Assembly (NCBI GenBank): GCA_017794925.1
Contig: CP051238.1
Location: forward strand, 1,729,137-1,793,136
DNA length: 64,000 nucleotides
Origin: Aestuariibacter sp.
GTDB taxonomy: Bacteria; Pseudomonadota; Gammaproteobacteria; Enterobacterales; Alteromonadaceae
Direction of reading: 5' to 3'
Numbering within the stretch: position 1 is the stretch's first letter; each line of letters starts with the position of its first letter. Positions 28,119 through 35,828 of the stretch are shown here, one piece after another. The notes beneath the pieces were generated by a model. The model saw only the letters and a program-made list of their open reading frames with translations, was not told where the DNA came from and made no database searches. Both the position numbers and the translations under genes were made by a program.

Positions 28119-28426
28119 ACGCTTTTATTGAATCGCAACTTACAGAACATCTACAGCCAGTTTACCTTGAGATTCTGGACGAAAGTCATCAGCACAATGT
28201 CGCTCCTGGGGCGCAGAGTCACTTTAAGGTGACGATTGTTACCGAGGCGTTCACTGGTCAGCGTTTAATAGGCCGACACCGCCAGGTAAATGCTTTACTG
28301 GCCGATGCGTTAGCAGGGCCGGTTCACGCGCTGGCACTGCATACATACACTCCCGAAGAATGGACTGCTCGTGGTGAGCAATCTATTGCATCACCAGCGT
28401 GTCGGGGCGGCAGCAAGTTAGGTTAG
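28109..28426 (+). CDS. bolA: BolA family protein
   Basis: 105 residues with the BolA fold: a class II KH-like alpha/beta domain. Signature residues are YLEILDESHQHN, SHFKVTIVTEAFTGQRLIGRHRQVNALL and VHALALHTYTPEEW. BolA works with monothiol glutaredoxins in iron-sulfur trafficking and also binds DNA to control cell shape and biofilm genes. Translation is probably coupled to the alkB-like gene (10-bp overlap). Ends near the convergent AEC carrier gene. Confidence 0.93.
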   Translation: MQVNAFIESQLTEHLQPVYLEILDESHQHNVAPGAQSHFKVTIVTEAFTGQRLIGRHRQVNALLADALAGPVHALALHTYTPEEWTARGEQSIASPACRGGSKLG

Positions 28427-28443
28427 TTGCAGTCTAATAAGCC

Positions 28444-29388
28444 CTAAAGCAGGTTACGCGATGCCAGTACATCAAATGCAATAATGGTGACTGGCAATGA
28501 CAGTAACGTTGTCACGGCAATAATGCTTGCTGCGAGTCGATGATCACCGCCCAAACTCCTTACCATTACGTAACTGGCCGCAGCGGTTGGTGAAATTGCC
28601 ATGAGTAATACGATCCCCAGTGACATGCCCGTCAACCCTGAAAAATAGGCCAGGCCCACCATTACCGCAGGATAAAAGACACACTTACTCAGGGTACTCA
28701 AAGAGATATTAAACCAGTCGTCGCTGAACGAGCGGAATTGAAGTGACGCTCCCGTACATAGCAACGCCAACGGCAAGGTCAACTGGGCAAAGTATTTACC
28801 TGTGGTTACGGCTATCTCTGGTAACGACCAGCTAAAGTATGAAAACGGCAACGCACAGCAAATAGCAATGATAAGCGGATTCTTCACAATACCGGAAAGC
28901 TGTTTTGTAAGTGAACGCTTACCTTCCTGATAGAAGTTTAAAACAAATACACTCAGTATGTTAAACAGGATAGTAACCAGGCCTAAATACACGGATGCCG
29001 CTGCCAGCCCATCGCTGCCATATGTATTTGCGCAGTAGGCTAATCCGATTATTCCCATGTTCGCACGAAAGCCACCTTGGGTAACTACGCCCTTGGCGTC
29101 CGGATTCGCAACCAGGGTGTGACTCACGCCCATCAGCAACAAAAAATAACCCAGTGTACCAATCAGGCCTATACCGATAAGCAGCGGGTTTGCAGCATGA
29201 CTAAAATCAGCTTGGCTAATAGACAAAAATAGCAGGGCAGGTAAGGCAACGGTAAACACCAGCTTTGAACCCGTGGCGACAAAGTTGTCATTAATCAGCT
29301 TTACGCGGATTAGGATGTTACCCATAACCAGTAAGGCTAATACGGGTCCGATAACGGAAATAGCAAAATCAACAGTAGAGGATTGCAT
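28444..29388 (-). CDS. AEC (auxin efflux carrier-like) family transporter
   Basis: 314 residues, 10 predicted membrane helices in two five-helix repeats, typical for AEC. Landmarks: LVFTVALPALLFLSIS near helix 2 and the second-repeat CTGASL motif (LALLCTGASLQF). Bacterial AEC proteins move malate, malonate or other carboxylates; the substrate is unknown here. Divergent from the aminotransferase gene and alone in its unit. Confidence 0.87.
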   Translation of the reverse strand: MQSSTVDFAISVIGPVLALLVMGNILIRVKLINDNFVATGSKLVFTVALPALLFLSISQADFSHAANPLLIGIGLIGTLGYFLLLMGVSHTLVANPDAKGVVTQGGFRANMGIIGLAYCANTYGSDGLAAASVYLGLVTILFNILSVFVLNFYQEGKRSLTKQLSGIVKNPLIIAICCALPFSYFSWSLPEIAVTTGKYFAQLTLPLALLCTGASLQFRSFSDDWFNISLSTLSKCVFYPAVMVGLAYFSGLTGMSLGIVLLMAISPTAAASYVMVRSLGGDHRLAASIIAVTTLLSLPVTIIAFDVLASRNLL

Positions 29389-29597
29389 GGGAAGATTGGA
29401 AGTTTAGCTACGAAGTTCGTCTAGTTTATCACCAAAGCCCGTCGTTATCATTGCAGCCTATGGCAATTAATCGTTAATACAGCACATTGATTTATCGTAT
29501 TTATTTGCAGTTCAACGAAGAAAGGTAGTTGTATATATAGACATATATGGCGAATTGCGTGATGTTATAAAGTATCAATTTCAAAAGGGAATCAAAA

Positions 29598-30911
29598 ATG
29601 CAGAGCCGTCGTCAACTCTTAAAAACCATCACCACACTCTCGATAGGGGGATTATCTCAGTCGGTTTTTGCCGGTAGTGCAGGTAATCAGTTGACCGGGC
29701 TTACTGACTTACTTCATACCACTACGTCACCTGACGAGGTAGCTAAAGATGAAGCTTTCTGGAAGAAGGTCGCGGCTTACTATCAGAAAGGTACCGACAC
29801 CATCAATCTGGAACAAGGCTATTGGGGGAAAATGGCGTTGCCGGTTGAGGCCGAGTACATTCGGCTTACCAAAAAGATAAACCAGGAGATGTCCTGGTAC
29901 GCCAGAAAGTATTGGGCAGAAGATTTTAAACAAGTGAAGCATACTGTGGCTGCTGCATTAGGCGCTGAGGTAAATGAAATTGCGTTAACCCGAAATGCTA
30001 CCGAGTCCTTTGTGAATTTGATAACACAATACAAAGGATTACAGAAGCAGGACGCCGTGTTGTGGGCCGATGTGGATTACCCGAGCTTTCAGCGAATGAT
30101 GCAATGGCTGGCCGATGAACACAGTGTCGAGGGCATCGAGTTGTCACTGCCTGCATCCGGGAACAAACAAGACTACATTGATGCTTATGCCAACATCTTC
30201 GAAAAACACCCCAACCTAAAGCTGATGCTGTTAACGCATACCAGCAACCAGCATGGTTTAACCTTACCGGTAAAAGAGATTGCGGCATTAGCTAAGTCTA
30301 AAGGCATTGATGTGATTTGTGACTGCGCCCAATCCTGGGGGCTGGTGAACTTTCAAATGGATGATCTGGGTGTCGATTGGGCAGTGTTTAATTTACATAA
30401 ATGGATAGGTTCGCCGGTTGGCGTGGGCGCGTTGTATATGAGAACCGGTACACTGGACCGCGTATCACCTTTTCCTGGAGAGGCTGAGGGTAATGAGTCG
30501 GTACAAAATCGTGTGCACATTGCAACGTCAGACTTTGCCTCGTTTCTCGCCGTTCCTGATGCTATCGCCTTTCACTTTGCCATTGGGGGTGAAAACAAAG
30601 CAGAGCGATTGAGATATCTACGAAGTCGCTGGGTGAGTGTAGCGAATAAACTGCCCAATATTGAAGTGTTAGGTGCACAGGATCAGGATTGTGCTTCAGG
30701 CATGGGCGGTTTCCGAATTAAAGGGCAAACCACCAAGGAACAGGTATCAGCACTTCAACAACGTCTGGAAAATGAGTTTGCTGTATTTACTGTCGTTCGT
30801 AAGGACCTGGCAAGTGGCTGCAATATTCGGGTAACCCCTCAGGTGTTTACTACACCGGATGAAATAGACACGTTTGCTAATGCGCTGATTGCCATAGATA
30901 AGGCGTTGTAG
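29598..30911 (+). CDS. Tat-exported class V aminotransferase (isopenicillin N epimerase-like)
   Basis: 437 residues. The N-terminus MQSRRQLLKTITTLSIGGLSQSVFAG is a twin-arginine signal, so this PLP enzyme should be exported after folding and loading with cofactor. The aminotransferase V core shows LTRNATESFVNLI, VDYPSFQRMM, VICDCAQSWG (Asp contacting PLP) and NLHKWIGSP with PLP Lys268. Related exported proteins occur in marine Gammaproteobacteria and are annotated as CefD-like, but the reaction (epimerase, desulfurase or lyase) cannot be told. AAAGGGAATC precedes the ATG. Stand-alone gene. Confidence 0.85.
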   Translation: MQSRRQLLKTITTLSIGGLSQSVFAGSAGNQLTGLTDLLHTTTSPDEVAKDEAFWKKVAAYYQKGTDTINLEQGYWGKMALPVEAEYIRLTKKINQEMSWYARKYWAEDFKQVKHTVAAALGAEVNEIALTRNATESFVNLITQYKGLQKQDAVLWADVDYPSFQRMMQWLADEHSVEGIELSLPASGNKQDYIDAYANIFEKHPNLKLMLLTHTSNQHGLTLPVKEIAALAKSKGIDVICDCAQSWGLVNFQMDDLGVDWAVFNLHKWIGSPVGVGALYMRTGTLDRVSPFPGEAEGNESVQNRVHIATSDFASFLAVPDAIAFHFAIGGENKAERLRYLRSRWVSVANKLPNIEVLGAQDQDCASGMGGFRIKGQTTKEQVSALQQRLENEFAVFTVVRKDLASGCNIRVTPQVFTTPDEIDTFANALIAIDKAL

Positions 30912-30938
30912 TTGATTAACTCCGGACGATACAGGTGG

Positions 30939-31229
30939 TTAATTTGACGTGTAGTGACGCGTGATATTAGCCACCTGAACCTGATAATCCTGATACCAGC
31001 TTTGCTTGCCCTGCTGCTGAGCCGACTTGTGGAGTGGATCGTTCTTCCAGCGTAATACACTTTCTTCATCCGGCCAGTATGACAGCGCGATTTCCTGATT
31101 GCCTTCACACAGCGCAGTGAATTCGAGACAGCCGTATTTCTCAAGCGCCAGCTGTCGTAACGTACTTGCCTGAGCAGGGTAGGCAGCATCGAGCTCTTTT
31201 ACGGTGGCCCGGAATATCACCACTATCAT
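30939..31229 (-). CDS. Antibiotic biosynthesis monooxygenase (ABM) domain protein
   Basis: 96 residues; a dimeric ferredoxin-like fold: MIVVIFRATVKELDAAYPAQ, LRQLALEKYGCLEFTALCEG, EIALSYWPDEESVLRWKNDPLHKSAQQQG. The W..D.LHK pattern is typical of ABM proteins, which oxidise quinones or degrade haem; many have unknown substrate. ATG overlaps the stop of the upstream small membrane protein by 4 bp (ATGA-type), so the two are co-translated. Confidence 0.85.
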   Translation of the reverse strand: MIVVIFRATVKELDAAYPAQASTLRQLALEKYGCLEFTALCEGNQEIALSYWPDEESVLRWKNDPLHKSAQQQGKQSWYQDYQVQVANITRHYTSN

Positions 31230-31549
31230 GTTGAAGGCGCTTCTAATACCGTTTTCAGGCCACTGCGCATCATGGCTTCCCGACGGTTGTTAATCATAAT
31301 GCGCGAAATGACCAATCCGGCAATCAAGGCCACCACGGGGACCCAACTGGCAAAACCAAGGGTGAAATACAAGCCTGCACCAATACCGGCTATCCAAAGT
31401 AATGGGACAAGCCAGCTGTAGAGGGTATATGAACGTTGGGCCGATGGCGTGAAAGCCGCAGCCTGTGCCTGCTCCAGTAACTTAAATTGCTCATGACGCT
31501 CACGCTGAGCAATTTCGGGAAAATGGTCGATGTACTCTTTGATATCCAT
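31226..31549 (-). CDS. Small two-helix membrane protein of unknown function
   Basis: 107 residues: a polar, helical N-terminus (IAQRERHEQFKLLEQAQAAA), then two hydrophobic helices (about 45-62 and 67-84) and a basic cytoplasmic tail (NNRREAMMRSG). I do not recognise the family. It is the first gene of a two-gene unit with the ABM protein. Divergent from the SulP transporter gene. Confidence 0.68.
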   Translation of the reverse strand: MDIKEYIDHFPEIAQRERHEQFKLLEQAQAAAFTPSAQRSYTLYSWLVPLLWIAGIGAGLYFTLGFASWVPVVALIAGLVISRIMINNRREAMMRSGLKTVLEAPST

Positions 31550-31707
31550 GACATTGAATCATTAGGGTAATACCACGCCAGTAAATCGAATATCAGTGTG
31601 TTGGTCAAGTTCAGGCGGGAATTATTAACAAACTGTTAAAGGACAAATTAGCCAGACAATGGTAGGATCGCCGACCGTTTTTTAATCACCCCACTGAAGA
31701 AGCAACT

Positions 31708-33273
31708 ATGTTTGACATAATCTCCAGTAAAGACAGTAACATCAAGAACGATGTGCTTTCAGGGATAACGGTTGCGCTGGCACTGGTGCCAGAAGCCGTT
31801 GCCTTTGCCTTTGTGGCAGGTGTAGAGCCAATGATTGGTTTATACGCTGCCTTTATGATGGGCTTGATCACGTCTGCCATTGGTGGCCGCCCCGGTATGA
31901 TTTCCGGTGCGACTGGTGCCATGGCGGTAGTCATGGTCTCGCTGGTAAGCGAGCACGGCGTGCAGTATTTGTTTGCCGCGGTAGTGCTGGCTGGCTTGCT
32001 GCAAATACTATGTGGTGTATTCCGCTTAGGTAAGTTTATACGGTTGGTGCCATACCCGGTAATGCTGGGTTTTGTAAACGGCCTGGCCATCGTGATCTTC
32101 CTGGCTCAGCTTGGACAGTTTAAAGTGGCTAGTGCGCTGGGCGAACAACAGTGGATGCAGGGCACCATGTTGTACTGGATGCTGGGCCTGGTTGCATTGA
32201 CCATGGCGATCATTTACTTACTTCCGCGTTTAACCAAAGCCATTCCTGCTTCTTTGGCGGCAATCATTACCATTACCCTACTGGTACATGGATTAGATCT
32301 GGAAGCGCGTACGGTCATCGATTTTGTGCGCGACATGTTGCCTGCTGATCAAAAAGACAGCGCAACGTTAGCCGGTGAATTACCTTCTTTTGCGATTCCG
32401 ATGGTGCCGTTTACCTGGGAAACCTTCATGATTGTGCTACCAACAGCAGTGATTCTGTGTTTGGTGGGCTTAATTGAATCCCTGTTAACGCTGACGCTTA
32501 TTGACGAAATGACTGACACACGCGGTCGCGGCAATAAAGAATGTATCGGTCAGGGCGTGGCTAACACGGTTAATGGTTTCTTTGGCGGCATGGGTGGTTG
32601 TGCCATGATTGGTCAGAGTATGATCAACATTAACTCAGGTGGTCGTGGACGTCTGTCTGGTATTACCGCCGCGATCGTTTTACTGGGCTTTATTTTGTTT
32701 GCAGCGCCACTGATTGAAATGATTCCGCTGGCTGCGTTGGTGGGCGTTATGTTCGTGGTGGTCATTGGTACCTTCGAATGGGCTTCGTTCCGCATTATTC
32801 GTGGCGTGAACAAAGAAGATGCATTTGTCTTGTTCCTGGTAACAGCGGTGACGGTTATTGCTGACCTGGCAATTGCGGTTGTGGTTGGTGTTATCGTGTC
32901 TGCACTGGTATTTGCCTGGAAACACGCCCGTCATATTGAAGTGAAGAGCCATGTCGATAAAGACGGTTGGAAAGTCTATGAACTACACGGTCCGTTATTC
33001 TTCGGTTCAGTCAGTCATTTCCGCGATTTGTTTGATATTGCTAACGATCCTGATGATGTGGTGATTGATTTTCAGTCCAGCCGTATCTGGGATTCATCGG
33101 GTATCGATGCTCTAGATGGTCTGGCCGATAAGTACGAAAATGCAGGTAAAAAGCTGCATATCCGTCACGTCAGTCAGGAGTGCCTGGCGTTGTTGTCTAA
33201 AGCGAATAAGTTTGTAGAGATTAACGTGAATGAAGATCCTCGTTATCGGGTTGCTACAGATAAGCTGGGTTAA
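31708..33273 (+). CDS. SulP family anion transporter with STAS domain
   Basis: 521 residues. SulP permease with about 11-12 hydrophobic segments, starting [25 protein letters not shown] (the conserved first-helix signature), with [20 protein letters not shown] in the core. A C-terminal cytoplasmic STAS domain follows (about 425-515; [22 protein letters not shown]). Family members carry sulfate, bicarbonate or dicarboxylates, usually with sodium or protons; bicarbonate uptake is a common role in marine bacteria but is inference here. Followed by a strong terminator. Confidence 0.93.
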   Translation: MFDIISSKDSNIKNDVLSGITVALALVPEAVAFAFVAGVEPMIGLYAAFMMGLITSAIGGRPGMISGATGAMAVVMVSLVSEHGVQYLFAAVVLAGLLQILCGVFRLGKFIRLVPYPVMLGFVNGLAIVIFLAQLGQFKVASALGEQQWMQGTMLYWMLGLVALTMAIIYLLPRLTKAIPASLAAIITITLLVHGLDLEARTVIDFVRDMLPADQKDSATLAGELPSFAIPMVPFTWETFMIVLPTAVILCLVGLIESLLTLTLIDEMTDTRGRGNKECIGQGVANTVNGFFGGMGGCAMIGQSMININSGGRGRLSGITAAIVLLGFILFAAPLIEMIPLAALVGVMFVVVIGTFEWASFRIIRGVNKEDAFVLFLVTAVTVIADLAIAVVVGVIVSALVFAWKHARHIEVKSHVDKDGWKVYELHGPLFFGSVSHFRDLFDIANDPDDVVIDFQSSRIWDSSGIDALDGLADKYENAGKKLHIRHVSQECLALLSKANKFVEINVNEDPRYRVATDKLG

Positions 33274-33302
33274 TCTTCACTTTATTCTAAAAGGTTAGTC
33301 AT

Positions 33303-33332
33303 AAAAACCGAGCCAACAGGCTCGGTTTTTTT
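33303..33332. terminator. Bidirectional intrinsic terminator
   Basis: AAAAACCGAGCC (33303-33314) and GGCTCGGTTTTT (33319-33330) form a 12-bp perfect stem with loop AACA and T/A runs at both sides. It serves the SulP gene and the convergent CocE-type hydrolase gene. Confidence 0.9.
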
Positions 33333-33356
33333 ATGTTAAGTCAGATAAGCAAAGGG

Positions 33357-35681
33357 CTAGATATCGCTGCGACTTACATATTCCTTCAATGGCAGATTGA
33401 TCTGCGATGACAGGTACCACCTTATTCTCAGGGGCTCCCCAGCCTGAGAGATATGTTCATGGTTTACCGCGGTGCCTGTGCCCAAGTTCACCTGGGCATC
33501 GACGTTTTTGTTGACGTTAAGTACCAGAACCAGCCTGCTACCTTTTTTGATGAGTTTGGACGTGAAGCGAGCATTCACAATGGGCACTCTGCGGATTTCA
33601 TTCGGTACGAGTAACCTGCGTTTGCTATTGTCATCAGCGTAGCTTGCCCTGCTGCGATAATTGTTCAGGTGGAATACCTCACCTTCACTTGTCACTTCGT
33701 AATAGTTAAAACCGATATCTACGTCCTTTTTATTGATGGCTATATCGAAAAAGCCAGTGATTGAGCCGGTTAACTCCATGTCCCGTTCGAATTCCGGTGT
33801 GGCAACATATATCCCGCCCTGGGTATCCAGCTTATCCTGAATAACTGGCCAGGGAGCCTGGTTTCGCTGCTCGGTCCGGTCTGCCAAATCAACAATCTGT
33901 TCGATGTATTGGGTCGGTTCAGAGGAAGGGGATGTTGTTAGCAAATAATGGGTTTGATTGCTCGGAATGGCATTCTGAATGTAAAAGGGTTGAGTTTGAT
34001 TATTCAGTGTTTCCAGTGATTCAGCGAATCGCCATTTATTGGCCCCCATTAGCTGATAATTTACCTTGTTTTGCACTAAGTCAGGCTTTGGCTTGCCATA
34101 CAAAACGTGATCAAACCAGCTGAACACAACGGCCTCAGTATCTTTTTCTAAGGCAACCGGATCGAGTGCATAGTTGCTGTGATGAGAACGCGGTGTATTT
34201 TGTGCAGACCAGTGGTTATAAGGGCCGATTAATAAGGCATGATTTGCATTGGCGTTGTACTGGTAATGCTGCTTTAAGTAATCCAGTGCTGATATCTGAC
34301 CTCCCTCGAAATAACCGGTAATACTGAGTACCGGAATATTGATACGGCTGTACTCTTGCTGATGAGGGACCATGTTCTGGTAGTAGCTGTCATTGTCTGG
34401 GTGGTCCAGCCATTTTTGCAACCAGGGGCTTGGATGGCTGGCTAATTTATCTAAATCTACTATTGGTCGGCCACTGGTATACAGTGTATTAACTACCTCA
34501 TTTGTGCGCTGCCAGTCACTGTAAACGGTATCGTCGACCGTATTATTGTTTGTTACGTACAGCGGCCATTCGAAATTGCCGGTAAGTGCAATATTGTTTT
34601 CGTAGGGTAAACCGGTAATCAGGTTAGCCGCGACATAGGGTGCGATTGCTTTTAGGCCTTTGGGCATATGTTTAGCGGTAGCCCATTGCGTAAAGCCATT
34701 GTAACTGCCTCCATACATCACCACGTTGCCATTGCTCCAGTCCTGTTTGGTTATCCAGTTAATCAGTTGCGCGGCATCTTCACCCTCATGTTCCCAGGGA
34801 ACGATGGCATTTGTACTTGAGCGTTTACCTCGTGAGTTTGCCACAATGCCGATATATCCATGGGCTGCAGCGTTCATAGCCGTCTTTATATGTGCTGCTT
34901 CATCTGCGTATATCGTATATTGCAATGCAGTACTTGAAGGTATTGGTTGACGCCGACTTGTTACAATCGTGGCAGAAATACTCACGTTGTCGCTAAGGTT
35001 AACCAGTTGATTTGGCTGGATAATAAAGCGTTGTGTTTGTTGTGTGCTAATTACGCGGTTTGCAATTGGGATGATGGCGTTTAAAACATGATACAAATGG
35101 GTGTTCACTGCCACATTTACCATATCACTTTGTGACAACGAGGTTTGTTGCTGTACTTGTTTGTAAACGTTGAACACATACGTTTTTGCATTTGACACCG
35201 ACCAACCCAACGCCATAACCAGTTGCACAAATGCCTTGTCGTCTACTTCACTTATTTTGCTTTGTATTATCCGGGTTGCTTGATCTACAAAAGGCGTATT
35301 CGTCTCAGAATGGGAAGCCAGTGCCAGCAAGGTTTGGTGATAAAACTGGTAGTGTAAGTAGTTGAGAGTGTTGCCATGCTGTTTAATATTAAGCTCAATC
35401 GCTTCAGCATCCCCGCGTAATGACAACAGAGCAATTTTATTGAACATACTTTGCTTATCAATTTCTTCAGGCTTCAGACTCCTGGAAAATGCGACCAGAA
35501 TGCTTTGAAGTTTGGCGGATGTCAGAATAGTGTCAGCGTCGTCACTCTCGAGTAGTTCAGTCTGCCTTATGACATCGGGAACAGGGTAAGCGTCTGCCTG
35601 AGCCGCATAGGTATTTTGCAGGAAGTTTAGTAAGATAATGACCAGATAAAATATCACGATAACAAGTCTTAACGTTTTCAT
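33357..35681 (-). CDS. Exported CocE/NonD family (X-Pro dipeptidyl-peptidase S15-like) hydrolase
   Basis: 774 residues from ATG 35681, with GGAA nine bases upstream; the frame stays open further up without secretory character. Signal/anchor MKTLRLVIVIFYLVIILLNFL then a ~200-residue helical region not typical of short CocE enzymes. The alpha/beta-hydrolase core has the nucleophile Ser326 in GGSYNGF, VPWEHEGEDAAQLINWI, and LLIGPYNHW carrying the likely catalytic His. The C-terminal jelly-roll domain starts near GSITGFFDIAINKKD. It likely cleaves peptide or ester bonds in the periplasm; substrate unknown. Divergent from the regulator at 35829 with a repeat-bearing 147-bp gap. Confidence 0.88.
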   Translation of the reverse strand: MKTLRLVIVIFYLVIILLNFLQNTYAAQADAYPVPDVIRQTELLESDDADTILTSAKLQSILVAFSRSLKPEEIDKQSMFNKIALLSLRGDAEAIELNIKQHGNTLNYLHYQFYHQTLLALASHSETNTPFVDQATRIIQSKISEVDDKAFVQLVMALGWSVSNAKTYVFNVYKQVQQQTSLSQSDMVNVAVNTHLYHVLNAIIPIANRVISTQQTQRFIIQPNQLVNLSDNVSISATIVTSRRQPIPSSTALQYTIYADEAAHIKTAMNAAAHGYIGIVANSRGKRSSTNAIVPWEHEGEDAAQLINWITKQDWSNGNVVMYGGSYNGFTQWATAKHMPKGLKAIAPYVAANLITGLPYENNIALTGNFEWPLYVTNNNTVDDTVYSDWQRTNEVVNTLYTSGRPIVDLDKLASHPSPWLQKWLDHPDNDSYYQNMVPHQQEYSRINIPVLSITGYFEGGQISALDYLKQHYQYNANANHALLIGPYNHWSAQNTPRSHHSNYALDPVALEKDTEAVVFSWFDHVLYGKPKPDLVQNKVNYQLMGANKWRFAESLETLNNQTQPFYIQNAIPSNQTHYLLTTSPSSEPTQYIEQIVDLADRTEQRNQAPWPVIQDKLDTQGGIYVATPEFERDMELTGSITGFFDIAINKKDVDIGFNYYEVTSEGEVFHLNNYRSRASYADDNSKRRLLVPNEIRRVPIVNARFTSKLIKKGSRLVLVLNVNKNVDAQVNLGTGTAVNHEHISQAGEPLRIRWYLSSQINLPLKEYVSRSDI

Positions 35682-35767
35682 GGTTGTTCCGTTTGAATCA
35701 ATTGCGATAATTAGTGGCGTCATCGTATGAGGACTTCTAACAAGTGTCCTGAACAAGTCATGAAGAG

Positions 35768-35786
35768 TTGTGACTTTTTGTGACTT
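35768..35786. promoter_or_regulatory. One-turn direct repeat TTGTGACTT x2 in divergent promoter region
   Basis: TTGTGACTT occurs at 35768-35776 and again at 35778-35786, a period of exactly 10 bp. Tandem direct repeats at one helical turn are the usual target of OmpR/ToxR-type winged-helix proteins, and the gene immediately to the right encodes one. Related ACAAGT words lie at 35740-35745 and 35753-35758. Confidence 0.6.
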
Positions 35787-35828
35787 GCTTGTTTTTAAAG
35801 GGCTGGAAAGGTAAAAAAATGGACAATC

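Noticed and set aside
29525..29555. AT-rich near-palindrome (GTATATATAGACATATAT) before the aminotransferase gene
   Set aside because: Simple AT content explains it, and there is no clear symmetric operator or repeat.
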